Source of the DNA: Pyxicephalus adspersus
Lineage: Eukaryota > Chordata > Amphibia > Anura > Pyxicephalidae
NCBI RefSeq assembly: GCF_032062135.1
Contig: NC_092862.1
Span: 99,047,364 to 99,111,363, forward strand
DNA: 64,000 nucleotides
Direction of reading: 5' to 3'
The position numbers and the translations under genes were made by a program. The notes under the pieces were generated by a model. It ran no database searches. It had not been told where the DNA came from and was given only the letters and a program-made list of their open reading frames with translations. This document shows, piece after piece, positions 44,388 to 56,012 of the stretch. Every line of letters begins with the position of its first letter. The stretch's first letter is position 1.

Positions 44388-45439
44388 GTAAGTATCTTAA
44401 TTCATTAATAAGAACATTATTAAAATCAGCAGTAAAGCCTCTTCAATTATTACAATATGCAGAGTGTCCTTCAGTCTCTCAGTTCTGGAAACAAAGCAAT
44501 TTACAGCTTTGCTTGTTATGATTGGAAAATGAAATGAATAATGGAGATGCAACTCGAATAATACAATCCATCCACCTGCCAAGTGATAACAACCATACTT
44601 TTCTGTTTTGATCACTTTAAGTGAACCTTTTCAAATATTTATTTGATTTTTTTTCTTCTTTTTTTAAATGACAAGCGCAAGTGAAAATACATATTTATTT
44701 CTTATTTTAAATGTTACATCAAGGCAATCAGCGAAATAGTTCATTGATATAGGACTGCCATACGTGCCAAAGGATGTACACTGTCCTGCCACAAAACATA
44801 GCCAGATGGGTGCTGAGGTTATTTTGTATTGTTTGGTAAGTGATGTTTGGCCTTTTGGTGTGTGACTGCACCGTTAGGGAGGAAGGGGCTTACTCCAGGT
44901 AAGTCTGTCCCATTTATTGCTTTTTATATATATTTATATATATATATATATTATATATATATTTATGTCCTATAGATGGAACATTTAGGTTTACTTTGAC
45001 ATTAGAGACCCCATGTATTAGAAGTGCCTTGACATGGCAGTATGGTTATCACATTTGTTTGCAAATGTATACAACAAAAACCTCTGCAGCTGAAGTGGAT
45101 TATTTAGTCATTTTGTAGCTAGGGACCCTTTGTATTAGATTGGTGACGTGATATGTTTCTCTCGTAGTTGAGTGATCATCTGACTGTCCCCTACCTGTAA
45201 TTGTAGAGTAAAGAAGTAGTTATGGAATTATCAAGTCATCCATCTGCTCCGATCTGCTTGTTCCTTTCTAAAACAAGCAAATACAAGACACCTGATTGGT
45301 GACAAATACTGTCCCTCACTTTTCAAGTCTCTGTGTTGCTGCAACAAGAATATCAAAAAGCTTAAATCAAGTCAAAGCCAAGCACGTAAAACGTATAAAA
45401 AAGTTTGTCTAAATCTTTCAGTTCTGCAGCTGGACTTTT
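44388..45439. other. Non-coding DNA, (TA)n at 44928-44966
   Basis: No gene or named element. An impure TA/TTA microsatellite is present at about 44925-44966. Confidence 0.6.
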
Positions 45440-45690
45440 TGTCACGGTGTCTCATGACGGGATGATGGACCCTCTTTGTCACCAACCCACTTGGCAGAGA
45501 TGTCAATGGGACACAGAATCTAAGCAACAGCCTGGTTTTCTCCAGAGCCTCTAGAGAGGAGGATGTTGTGCTGCAAGCTGTTGCGAGTCACTTTCTCATA
45601 TAGAAAAAGTCATGTGAAGGATGGAGGTAATGTGACCTGTAGGCATTCTAACCCACCACCAGAGGGAGTTCTGGTGGTGCTCACATATCC
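45440..45690 (-). mobile_element. LTR fragment, Gypsy-like
   Basis: It begins TGTCACGGTGTCTCATGACG. Around 45511-45560 the order 'CACAGAATCTAAGC', 'CAGCCTGG' and 'CTCCAGAGCCTCTAG' matches the minus-strand reading of the solo LTR at 17859-18491. The other end of the LTR is not recognisable. Confidence 0.55.
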
Positions 45691-46929
45691 GCAACCTGGT
45701 GGAACGCATCTACGGGAGACTCTAGTCCTCCGAATTAAAGGGGCGAGTTACATGATTTAGAGCAGGAAGCGAGCAGAGAATGGGTTCCTGGAGTGAAGTT
45801 GCTGTAAAGTATTAGAAACTGATAGTTTCCTCTGTTCTCATCCCTCCCCTCATTTACACACTCCTCATACACCTCCCTCCTCAATAGAACAGCGCTTAGC
45901 ATCAAGCTAAGGGCGTCTATGAGGGCGGAAATCACCCCACCCCTTACAGCACATGTGCGCTGTATCCATCCCCAATACCCGCCCCAGACTGCGCACAAGC
46001 GATCTACCACGCATGTGCAGTCCTCAGTTCCGGACGCCAACTATTACAGCCATCCCCCTTTTTAAAGCACCATACCTACAGCCTCACTTTAGCTGCATTC
46101 CTAATACAGCGCCACCATCTGGCTATTTTTTTCATCTTCCTTCCCCCTCTTTCATATATCCACAGGGTAAGTCATAATTATTCATTTAACCTTACCAATT
46201 AGCAGTATCCCAACGTTACCTCACTTAACCCAAACTTTGCTTCCATCTCCAGACAAGAAGTTAACCGCATCTGATCCTCTTCATTCCCTCTTTTTACATG
46301 TTGAGTGCATATTGAACTGCGAGTACTTTCCTGTTTATTTATAGCAATATATGTTTTATTGCACATTAATATTATATGATGTATTCATATGAATTGAATT
46401 ATTACATGTATGTATTATATATGAATTTACTCTATACCATTTATTTATTTAATACTTTATTAGCCTAAAGGCTATTGCACACTTCTCAAACCACACCTAG
46501 ATATGTGCGCTTTCTGATCTAAACCACCCTCCCATACATGTATAATATTGAATCACTTATTTACTAGATCATTTATACACTAAACATTATATTATACTAT
46601 ACTACCATTTATATTTATGTACGATATAGGCGATATGTGTACACACTATATAGGGCGCTATCAACACACCATGTCTCAGTATAATTCTCCTTATATAGAA
46701 CTATTTACATTAAATTGGAAGACACGGCATTCACATATACTCATATAATTCAATAAATTATTCAGTCTGTGTCTCTTGATCTACACAGCCTTTCTCATAA
46801 TTACTTATACTTACAGCTACATGACTCTCACCCTTTGGTTTTTTATGGTTTGTAAATCATCTTGTTAACCCACAGTACTTTATTATTGTACTGATTAGCG
46901 TATATGTATTATGTTTATATACAATAACT
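45691..46929. other. Gene-free interval, partly CpG-containing
   Basis: The stretch 45890-46060 holds more CpG and pyrimidine-rich words than its surroundings (for example GACTGCGCACAAGCGATC), suggesting a decayed repeat. No gene is supported. Confidence 0.45.
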
Positions 46930-46960
46930 CCCAGTGATCCCTAAGTCCCCTGAAGAAGCC
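46930..46960 (+). ncRNA. Hammerhead-like motif, second copy
   Basis: CTGAAGAAGCC is followed after a short spacer by GTTGAAACGTGTCG, again in the order CUGAAGA...GAAAC-GUGUC. Stem II cannot form properly here. It is probably a decayed terminal fragment of the same kind of retroelement as at 14341. Confidence 0.25.
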
Positions 46961-48007
46961 ATTAAAGTTGAAACGTGTCGTACAACGTATTGCATCACAA
47001 TTATTCAAGCACTACTTATCCTAAAACCATCAGTGTATAGATTATCAGTCCCCAACCTACTCTGCACTCCCCCCACTATTTGAGGGGAGAATGGGACAAA
47101 ATCGCCTGTAACTTTATCTTATGTATATATGCGCCTTCTATTTTTTTATTGTATGTTATATGAATCTACACCAATTGATCTCTAACTTTCAGATTCTCAA
47201 ATACTCTTGAATATATAAACATAATTGCCTACACTTTTATTCAATCACAATTCCTTTGGAATCTTACAATTTTTAGATTGCATGGGCAGGGTTCTCCCTA
47301 AGTTGTTTGTTTTAATTGCTGTATGCGTGATATACTTGATATTACCCACTGCACCATTTTTACTACCTCTATTCTTTTCACCCATGTCAGTTTCTTACTT
47401 TGTACAACACCATAGAACATTATGATGCTCTTTAAATTCCTTAAATCAAATATAATAAAATGTTGGCATAGGTTGATCTGATCTTATTGGCTAATATTGC
47501 AATTGAAAGCTTGTTGAAACTACCTAAATTGCCACAAAATGTCCAATTGTATGAGAGCACATGCCTTTGTAGTTATTTTTGCCCTATAACTTATTATTTC
47601 AATTTAGATGAATAACATTGCATCAGATTGCTGAATTCCCTTACACAGATCATTCTCAAATTCCAGCTGCAAAAATGGCTTTGTTTCTGCTGTACATTCC
47701 TGCACTGCGCTCCTGTGTAAACACTTATAGCCCTCCAATTGTGAAGGCATGGGAGTAAAATGCCATACACAATGAAATTTATCCATAGAGATTCAAGGAA
47801 TAATTGTCAGATAATAACCGCCTTCCTCTTAACTAAGTGAGAAGTATTGGAATCAGAATAAAAGATTATCTGCTTAGGAAGATATATACAGTTTATCGAC
47901 TATTGTTCATAGGCAAGCAGGCAAACCGCCTGCTGTTTTGTTCTTCCTTACAGCTTTCAATCCTCTGCAATGTTATAAAGTTAATATTGTGTATATTTTC
48001 CTCTAAG
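46961..48007. other. Non-coding DNA
   Basis: Nothing recognised before the candidate exon. Confidence 0.5.
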
Positions 48008-48157
48008 AAGAAAATTAGCCAAAGCAGCAGAGATAGCTTTTCCCATTCATCTTCACTATCACGTTCTTCATTCGGCATGTCAGATACTACAGAGAGCAGA
48101 AGACAGCACAGCAGCATGACAAATATACCTGCTGATTACTTGCAACATATAAATAAA
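48008..48157 (+). CDS. Candidate host exon (150 bp), Ser-rich
   Basis: An acceptor-like 'GTATATTTTCCTCTAAG' precedes and an AAA/GTAGGA donor-like site follows. The 50-codon frame is open and Ser/Arg-rich, with 'SSRDSFSHSSSLSRSSFGMS' and then 'DTTESRRQHSS' and 'NIPADYLQHINK'. The composition looks like a phosphorylatable, disordered linker in a cytosolic protein. It is phase 0 at both ends, so it does not join directly with the phase-1 end of the candidate exon at 44326. I do not recognise the protein. The surrounding open frame extends from 47837 to 48211, and the donor is weak. Confidence 0.35.
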
Positions 48158-48554
48158 GTAGGACAAAATATCCTAATGTTTTCCTCTTTCCATTCCCCAT
48201 TCATTAAGTGAAAACTTGCTGCCATTTATAAAGGTCACTGGAAAATAAAGTATTGGAACAAACTAAACTTTTTTTGTTCCTAGTTATTCCTATATTACAT
48301 GTGAGTATTATTTTAAAAGACAGCTCTTGACTTTGAATATAATGTTTTCATATATTTAATGAGCATATTTGACAAAATACAAACACAGGCAAACCAAAAA
48401 TTTGTTAAACTTACAGATATGCAATATACGTATTTCTTTGTCTCTAACATTTTCTCATTCCTAAATATTTGTCATATCCAAAGTGAAAACCAAACATTTA
48501 ATATATCTTAATTTACCAGTGCTTAGATGATATCAATATAGTGGATAAATTACC

Positions 48555-49065
48555 TTATGTACTCAAATATAAGCCAATCTGAGTATAAAGTGAGATACCT
48601 ATTTTTATCTGAAAAAATTAGCAAAATTATTTGACGAGTATAAACCTAGGGCACAAAATGCAGCTGCTACTGCTGATAATAAAAACAGTAATAAATAGAA
48701 ATGCTTGCAAATGAGAATATTTACATCCATGGTGTGTTCTATTTATTTAAAGGAAAAAAGTAAAATAATATGGGTTCAGTCTGTATTTCTTTTTCTTCTT
48801 TTTTTCAGGTTAAAGTGTCTGTAAATTTGATTCGGCTATAAAGGGTCATTTGCTTGTTTTGTGCATTAATTTGGGTCACAAATAGCTGGCGCTGTGTCCT
48901 TATGTGTTACAGCTTGTTTGACAGCTCCGATGTGTCAAAACAGATACACATGCAATTCCCAGATGTGCCACTAGGTGTCACCTGGGTGTAAACTGACATG
49001 TTTTTCCTAGTGACATTTTTTCTGTGAAAAACAAACCTTGGTTTATATTCATGTATATAATTTAT
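48555..49065. mobile_element. Old 'TATAAGCC' DNA-transposon repeat
   Basis: The left end 'TGTACTCAAATATAAGCC' and the right end 'GGTTTATATTCATGTATA' are inverted copies. A second internal motif, 'GACGAGTATAAACCTAGG' followed by ACAAAATGCAGCTGCTAC, is characteristic of a dispersed vertebrate repeat whose units read CTCGAGTATAAGCCGAG. CpGs have decayed to CA/TG, so it is old. Confidence 0.55.
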
Positions 49066-49407
49066 TTTATTTTTCATTCCTTTTTTCTTTTTCTTTTTTT
49101 CTCTGTTAATAAAATGTTGGTCCTACGATGACAACTCACTGCAAAATTCAGCATTATTTTTTGCACTTCAATGTTACAGTTTATAAAGCCGTTATAGGAT
49201 TATACAACCAAGCTGTGATTGGATTTCTCCCACCCAGTACCATTATGAAAACATCATTAGCTACAATAATCGTAGACAGTGCAAAAAGTAGCATGTGCAA
49301 AGCATTTTTCAGTATTTGTTGTGAGCAAATGTTATTGTTCTATAAATAGATAGAGGGTTGTTCTTACAATAGCTTACACTAACATGGAAATAGCAAAAAT
49401 CAGCTAT

Positions 49408-50407
49408 TAGGGATGAGCGAGCGAGTTTTAAAACTCAATCTCGCAGCAAATTCAGCCGTTCTTGCTTACCAAAATTGTAAGCGATAATGGCCAGTGTAAA
49501 TTCGAGCTCAAATTGAAAATTTTTTTTATAAAAAAAAAAAAAATTGCGGGCAGTGCTGATCAATGAATGCAGCATCGGCTGCTTTCATTGATTAGCTCGG
49601 TGTGCGATCCCCGGCACTAGAGGTTAAATGGGGACAAGTCTCCCCATTCAAAACCTCTAGTGCTCTCTGATTGGCTGAGGAAAGAATTGTACCCATTTAA
49701 CCTCTAGTGCTGGGGATAGCAAACAGGATTCCCAAGGCAGCAAGAATGATTGCAGCCCTGAGAATCCACTGTGATCCCGGGGCACTAGAAGTTAATTAAC
49801 CTCGAGTGCCAAGGGATCGCAGTGGATTCTCAGGGCTGCAAACGTTCATGCAGCCCTGGGAATCCGCCTGTCTACGATCCCCGGGCACCAAAGTGTTATT
49901 AACTTCTAGTGCCGGTGATCGCAGTGGAACTGCAGATAAAACCCCAATAGAGTTTCTCCACTGAGAGTTCATCTGCAGTTCCGTTGCCATGGTCAGCGGG
50001 CTGATAAGTACAGCTCAGTGACCGTGGGAACTTTGTGGTCACAGCTGATTGGAGGAGGCATGCAAGAGCCTCCAGTCAGCTGTGACTGCAGGAGAACTCT
50101 CAATGGAGTTTCTCCATTGAGAGTTCATCTGCAGTTCCACTGCAATCCCCGGCACTAGAGGTTAATTAACCTCCAGTGCCGGGGATCGCATAAGGAGAAT
50201 TCCCAAGGCTACAAGAATGATTGCAGCCCTGAGAATCCACTGCGATCCCAAGGCACTAGAGGTTAATTAACCTCTGGTGCCGGGGATCGTAATGATTTCC
50301 TCGTTCTTCGATGGTTTTGCAAAATCGATTAGTCGAAATTTTGCAGACCCATCGGAAGTTCAAGGAAATTTTTGTGAGAATGCCAGAGGCATTCTTGCTC
50401 ATCCCTA
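49408..50407. mobile_element. hAT-type MITE, long hairpin-rich form (1000 bp)
   Basis: The ends are TAGGGATGAGCGAGCGAG and, in reverse, TAGGGATGAGCAAGAATGCC. The flanks TCAGCTAT (49400-49407) and TCAGCCAT (50408-50415) match at 7 of 8. The interior contains at least five palindromic modules of the type GGCACTAGAGGTTAA/TTAACCTCTAGTGCC (near 49612, 49788, 49885, 50152 and 50252), each joined to 'GGGATCGCAGTGG' segments. A second repeated stem is 'TCTCCATTGAGAGTTCATCT'. It lies in reverse orientation relative to the copy at 31640. No coding capacity. Confidence 0.9.
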
Positions 50408-50634
50408 TCAGCCATAATGAACAGGCTGTTAGGGACAGATGGATGGAGTTAAGAGAATAACTGATGTACCTGTGAATTGTCCAGGTATTTACACACAGAC
50501 TAAATCAGATAGGCTAGGTGATGTTACCTCACAAACAGAAGAGTAAATCTCCATAGTAAAGACACAAACAGTGATAAAAATGTAGAAAAAGGTATTTGCA
50601 TTTTCCATGTTAATAAAAAATCATCTTTACACAT

Positions 50635-51055
50635 ATTAAAGCAGAAGTAAACCCAAAACATAAAATCACACTTACCTTTAAACCCACAGATCATTCTACC
50701 CATCAGGAGGTTTCTTCCATCGGGTCCCAAGTCATTCTGGTATCGGCCTTCGGCCTGGCGCCAGGTGCCGACACATTTTTGTTTCTTTTTCTGCTTTCTT
50801 CCTCCTACGTCACCCGATACTTTCACTGGGCATGCGTGAGATCGGCAATTTTTTCTTTTTTATTGATGAAAGGGCTCCTTCTGTGCATGCCTAAGATGCT
50901 CAGGAATGCACAGTAGGACCAGCCAAGAGCCTCTGAGTCTCAGCACTCCCGTTCATTCTTGATCTCCTAGGCGATCAAAAAATATAGAATAGAATAGACA
51001 AAGAAAGAGCAGCAGCAGAAATTAAAGAATGTCTGCGCTTAAATCTTAATAGCTT
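50635..51055. mobile_element. TTAA/T2-like repeat, left end clear
   Basis: It begins TTAAAGCAGAAGTAAACCC, like T2-type ends, and has a GC-rich palindrome 'GGCCTTCGGCCTGGCGCC' at 50744-50763. The right end near 51040 is uncertain. A minus-strand frame at 50524-50826 overlaps but shows no domain. Confidence 0.45.
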
Positions 51056-51800
51056 ACACATATAACACTTGAGGAGGTATCAACACACAAAATTCTCAGT
51101 TTTCCCTCACTACACTGCTTAATACCCTTACATAGTAAACTTTACTATAGTATTAGTATGTTTCAGTACAATAATAGCATACTTTAGTAGAAACACAGTA
51201 AATTATAGGGTAAATTGGCATAACTGGAGAAGAACTACAAACTCAGGTCTCTAACACTGTATGTCAGTTTTCACCAATATAGCACAATATGCCCATTAAA
51301 GTATGCTATGAGCAAGTAAATATTTTCATAGAAGAGCCAGAACTGCCAAGAGAGGGATAACTTTGATGCAGTTGACTAGCTTGAACACATATAGAAAGAC
51401 CTGGAGGAATAAAACATTCATCATATTGTCTTGTCAGTTAACAATTCTTTGTAAAACCCATGTGATTTCATAGAAACAGTGAATATTTCCACTCATCAAC
51501 AATCAATATTTTTTTTCCCAGTTATAATCTTTTTGTTTCTTTTTACTGGATGAAGCCCCATGAGAAAGCTGTTAAACTAAGACTCGTGCCTTTATGTCTC
51601 CAAAGTAACCAATCAAGTTCAGTTGCTATCAATAGAGTAGTACAATAGCTATATACAGTATAAAGGGCTACAATGTATCATGTTTCATGTGGTCAAAACA
51701 AAATACATACCATTGTTTTTTAACTAAAAAAAGTATTGACACAGAAGGGATTTTGAGGTTTTACAATAGCACTGACACAATCTACTGTTAAATATTATTG
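51056..51800. other. Non-coding DNA
   Basis: Nothing recognised. Confidence 0.5.
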
Positions 51801-51807
51801 TACAGAA

Positions 51808-51852
51808 CATTATTATTATTATTAATAATATTATTATTAATATAATAATAAA
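51808..51852. repeat. (ATT)n/(AAT)n microsatellite
   Basis: ATT triplets followed by imperfect AAT triplets, directly ahead of the repeat below. Confidence 0.85.
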
Positions 51853-52015
51853 CAGTATTTATATAGCGCCAACATATTATGCAGCGCTGTTCATTAAATA
51901 GGGGTTGCAAATGTCAGATAGATACAGACAGTGACACAGGAGGAGAGGAAACTGCTCAGAAGAGCTTACAATCTTACACCCCAAGAGGTAGGGGAAGCAG
52001 CACACACTAGGAATT
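51850..52015 (+). repeat. Dispersed 'AGCGCCAACATATTA' repeat
   Basis: It reads 'CAGTATTTATATAGCGCC', 'AACATATTATGCAGCGCTG', 'AATAGGGGTTGCAAATG' and then 'AGAAGAGCTTACAATCT'. A shorter second copy is at 55497-55562. I recognise this as a repeat that is common in frog genomes; its class is unknown to me. Confidence 0.6.
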
Positions 52016-53127
52016 AACATGTCTATAATTGAGGATTGCTATCCAGATAATTTTCTGAAACCTCATAATTTAGCCTTTTTGAAGAGTAAAAATACAAAAC
52101 ATTTTTCAGCTTTTAACAAAATACATTTTAGGCTTGGTTGACTTTATGCAAATTAGAAAAGCAACTGAATCAGACCTATTGCCCACTTACCTTACTAATC
52201 TTATATTTGTTTCACTAACAGTTATAAACTCTTGACATTAATCCAACTTGCTAATTAGGTTGACTGCTAGAACCTATTTATGGTTTGGGGGATGCAATAT
52301 CAATGTAACATTCTGCTAAGCTTAGTGTTTTGTACAACTAATCCCAATGGAGCTCCCTGCTAAGTAATTATTGTTGTACATAAATTAAAGTGAGTCTGTC
52401 ATGAGAGAAGAATGGGGGCTGCCAATACGGTCCTCCATCTGCAAATACTAGATACCTGGCTGTGAGGATTTCAGTATGTTTCAGGCAGTGTGCCAGAGCA
52501 ATTGAGTGTCAAAATGTTACTTTAAATGGGTTCACTGTTGACTTGCCTAGAGAAAATGCATTTGTAGCAAATGGACAGGATATCATGTTGACAAGAAATT
52601 ATCAATCAAGACATGACAACAAATTGGTGGTTGTTAGAATTAGGAAATCAATCATAATGACAAAATGCAGCAGAAAAAAATGCTATTGGGCAACCAGTAG
52701 GGCAATATGTAGGCAAGCAGCTAATATTTTTTAAAATATGTTTTTATTGTAACATTATCTAACATGTTCCCTGCTAATCAGTGGACCAAACATTAATAAT
52801 TAACATGATAGTAAAAAGTCGTTTTCCTGACCCTCAAATACCAATTACAGCCTATAACTCCATTCAAACAACTAAAATTAAAACTAATAAAGATCTATTT
52901 TCTCTAACACATTTCACCAAGTGTTAGCAAAAATGACCTATTTTCAGTCAAAACAATACATTTCCTTTTTTCAAAAAATATTTTAACTCCCAATGAAGAT
53001 AAAACACCCGTAGAATCATATGAATGATCTGTACAGGTTTATTTAACCAGTGCAGATTCCTATCGGAATTATGAATTAGGGAAGCAAGTATCTATGCCAT
53101 TTGTACCCTCCATCGTCCACTAGAGTA
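52016..53127. other. Non-coding DNA
   Basis: No gene is supported. At 52385-52450 a 'TTAAAGTGAGTCTGTCATG' start could be another TTAA-type repeat. The 90-codon frame at 52462-52734 has no known domain. Confidence 0.45.
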
Positions 53128-53148
53128 TCTATATATATATAAATATGT

Positions 53149-53172
53149 ATGTATGTATGTATGTATGTGTGT
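53149..53172. repeat. (TATG)n microsatellite
   Basis: Six to seven GTAT units next to the Helitron 5' end. Confidence 0.9.
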
Positions 53173-53199
53173 ATGTTTGTGTGTATGTTCCACCATCAC

Positions 53200-53650
53200 T
53201 CGAAAACGCATGGAGACATTTCAACCAAACTTGCGATACATATGACTGAGACTCATGTGAGTGCACCAGTCATCTTTGTACAGCGCTGTGCTATATGTCA
53301 GACGTATATTTGGATGGATGTATGTATGTGTGTATGTCATCACTGGGAAATGCATGGAGACATTCCAACCAAACTTGCTATGTTCCACCATCACTCGGAA
53401 ACGCATCAAGACATTTTAACCAAACTTGCTGGACATACGACTCAGACACATGTGAGTGCACCGCTGATCTTTTTACAGCGCTGTGCTATATGTCAGAGCT
53501 ATATTTGGATGTATGTATTATATATATAGATGTGTGTATGTGATCACTAGGAAACGCATGGAGACATTTCAACCAATCATGCTGGACATATGACTCAGAC
53601 TAATGAGAGTACTCTGCTGATCTTTGTACAGCGCTGTGGTATATGTCATA
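53200..53650 (+). repeat. Tandem subterminal repeats of the Helitron
   Basis: Four units start near 53203, 53348, 53399 and 53550. Each begins 'AAACGCATGGAGACATTTCA' (with variants) and, except for the second, continues through 'GACTCAGAC...GTGAGTGCACC', 'CTTTGTACAGCGCTGTG' and a GTATG-rich end. Full units are about 145-150 bp. The second is cut to about 50 bp. Confidence 0.8.
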
Positions 53651-54204
53651 AGTATATTTGCATGTATGTATGCATGTGAATGTATTGCTCAGTGATAGTG
53701 GCCTTTTGCTTACATACTTTTTTTTGGACTCATTTACAAATTTCTGGCCTGTAAAATTGCCTTTGAGAAAATGTAAGGCAATTGGCTGAGTGCAATCCAT
53801 GGCAAAAAAAAATGAAACAACCCTGTAGACAAGAAAATCCAGGACAGGAATTGAAGACTTGCCACGCTGCGCGAGAGAGCTACTATATCTAGAGCTTCAG
53901 AGACAGTACAACAGCGTGATACCCAGCTATAGGATAACAGGGATAGAGCTACTGCATCTAGAGCTTCATAGACAGTACAGCAGTGTGAGACTCGAGTACA
54001 TGAAATGAGAGAAAGAGCCAGACGATCAGGGACTGCACAACATTTTAGCTCAGCTTTGGAAGGATTCCACTATGATCCACATAAAGACTACCCATAGTAT
54101 GCAAGTGTTACTATTGGAAAAATGGAAATGGTTTGAACTTTAAAGAAGTTTAAATCTGAGACTGCAAAAAAAGGAAAGCCAAACTCTGCCAACTGGAAAC
54201 ACCA

Positions 54205-54588
54205 CCACAAGAACTTTGGAATTACACATCAGCAAATACCTCAGAGTCAAAGCTTTTTCTTAATAACATCAGAAAATACAACTCATGTTTCCAAATGACA
54301 TCATTCGGCGGCACATCAGTTGTTCAACAGCCTGGATTTCAATCCACATGCACAGTGCAAGGGCAAATTTACTATAAAGCAATATCATTACTTCCGTTGC
54401 CAGATCAACCACCAAAATTTCTACAACTATATTTTATTGATAACAAACTAATAGAAACTGAGCAGAGGTGCACCTACATCACAGGAACACAATTTCAGAT
54501 TGTCTTAAAGTTACAAAGCATGTTTCATGAGCACAATGTTCTAATTAAAATATTTAAAACAGCGTTGGAAAATATGCCAATAATTTAG
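54205..54588 (+). pseudogene. Helitron Rep N-terminal region remnant
   Basis: The frame reads 'KLFLNNIRKYNSCFQMTSFG' (about 54249-54308), then 'GQIYYKAISLLPLPDQPPKF' and 'LQLYFID', then 'MFHEHNVLIKIFKTALENMP'. These blocks, in this order, are the Helitron-like N-terminal segment that precedes the HUH Rep nuclease. The HUH motif, the Tyr motif and the SF1 helicase are all absent, so only this segment survived. The frame stops just after the ENMP block, and the A/T-rich tail to the Helitron 3' end follows. Confidence 0.8.
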
Positions 54589-54761
54589 GTAATTTAATTT
54601 AATTCTATTTTAATTTAATTGTATATTGTACTTATACTTTTAAAACCTGTAAAAAATATTTCTTTGATTTAACACTATAGCTTTATTTGATTCATTTTCC
54701 TGTATAATATAAGATTGCAATAAATAAAAAAAAAAACGCTCAACGCCGGGTAATCAGCTAG

Positions 54762-55493
54762 TATTATATAAAGCAGAATAAAGATCTTATTTCCTGTAAT
54801 AAAAGTCTAATAAATGATTTCAAAAAATAGTTATTAATCTGAAAGTACAAGTACTGAAGTGCTTTCAATTTAATGGAGATCAGTAATTAGAATCATTTTG
54901 AGAATATGCTATTCCTACATATTATTTGATAGAACTGGTGTACGTGATATTCTTTCTACCTCTGGATGTTCATAATGTTCCTTAGCTACCTTTTTTGTAT
55001 CTTTCTTTTCTTGTTTTGCTGCACTCTTTTAATATAAAGTCTAATTCTTTGTACCTTGTTTGTATACTCTATGTCCCTGGTATCTAGTTTCTCAATTATT
55101 TGGTAGAAAAATGGAAAAATAGCAAAAGTTAGAAGACTCAGAGCCTTAGTTCTCAGGCCATTAATCAACACAACACTGTATATTAGTGCCAGGTCCTGGA
55201 ATACCTTTGTTGTTTATTGCAATAGTCATATTCATTTTCCATCATAGAATAGATATTGCTTTTATACAATTATTGGTTTTGTGAGATATATGTAGTTTTG
55301 TAACTTGTTTGGCATTGATCATTCTACATTGTATGATTCTGACATTCATGAGCTCTTAGATGTTCTTTTTTATTTAAAAAAGAATGTGTGAACATTTATT
55401 ATAAGCTTACCTTGTATGAGCAAAAAGTTCAGCATCAGAACTAGACTGATTCAGAGCTAATATATGTCTCTGGGTATTATTCTGATTATTAAT
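54762..55493. other. Non-coding DNA
   Basis: Nothing recognised. Confidence 0.5.
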
Positions 55494-55562
55494 ATTAAAC
55501 AGTATTTATATAGTGCCAACATATTACATAACACTGTACATAAAATAGGGGTTGCAAATGAC
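55494..55562 (+). repeat. Second copy of the 'GCCAACATATTA' repeat
   Basis: 'AACAGTATTTATATAGTGCC' followed by AACATATTACATAACACTGTACATAAAATAGGGGTTGCAAATG matches the first 65 bases of the copy at 51850, with CpG-type decay (AGCGCC to AGTGCC). Confidence 0.7.
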
Positions 55563-55927
55563 CCCCAGAAATGTTTGCAGTTTTTTATAAACACATTTTT
55601 ACAAATAAAAAAAAATAATGTTCAGTATATAAACCTAAAAGGATTATAAACCCAGAGCAAAGTGATCCCACATGCAGGATTCTCTGCAAAAATGCTTTAG
55701 CTCATATGTAGCGATCCACCTTAAGGTGGAATAGGTAATTGGGTGAAACGGAATGTGCAGCTCATCTACAGTATTAAAATCTCTCAGACTCCCAAAGCCC
55801 AGTTAATATAAAAAGTATAACTTCACTTTTGTGGATAAAAGCATTTACCTCTTGCTGATCTATGCAAATTCAGGCATATCCCCATCTTTTTTGGATCTAT
55901 AGACATGGTTACTTGTTTCATTGAGCA

Positions 55928-56012
55928 TGATTTAATAAAGCTCTCCAAGGCTGGAGAGGGTACACTTTCATCAGTGAAGCTGGGTGATCCAACAAACCTG
56001 GAATGGATCTGG
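55928..56012 (+). mobile_element. Half of a palindromic MITE
   Basis: 'CATGATTTAATAAAGCTCTC' followed by CAAGGCTGGAGAGGGTACACTTTCATCAGTGAAGCTGGGTGATCC and 'AACCTGGAATGGATCTGG' matches the left arm of the element at 13534. The right arm is missing. Confidence 0.7.

Larger units (their letters stand above)
53128..54761 (+). mobile_element. Helitron, non-autonomous, both ends present
   Basis: The 5' end is TCTATATATATATAAATATG, preceded by A. The 3' end is GCCGGGTAATCAGCTAG, closing with the CTRR motif (CTAG) and followed by T (54762). Insertion between A and T without target duplication is the hallmark of Helitrons. The first 500 bp hold tandem units containing 'AACGCATGGAGACATTTCAA' and 'TACAGCGCTGTGCTATATGT'. 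The second half keeps part of a Rep-helicase gene. With only that remnant, the element would need an autonomous partner. At 1634 bp it is far below the length of an autonomous Helitron. Confidence 0.85.
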
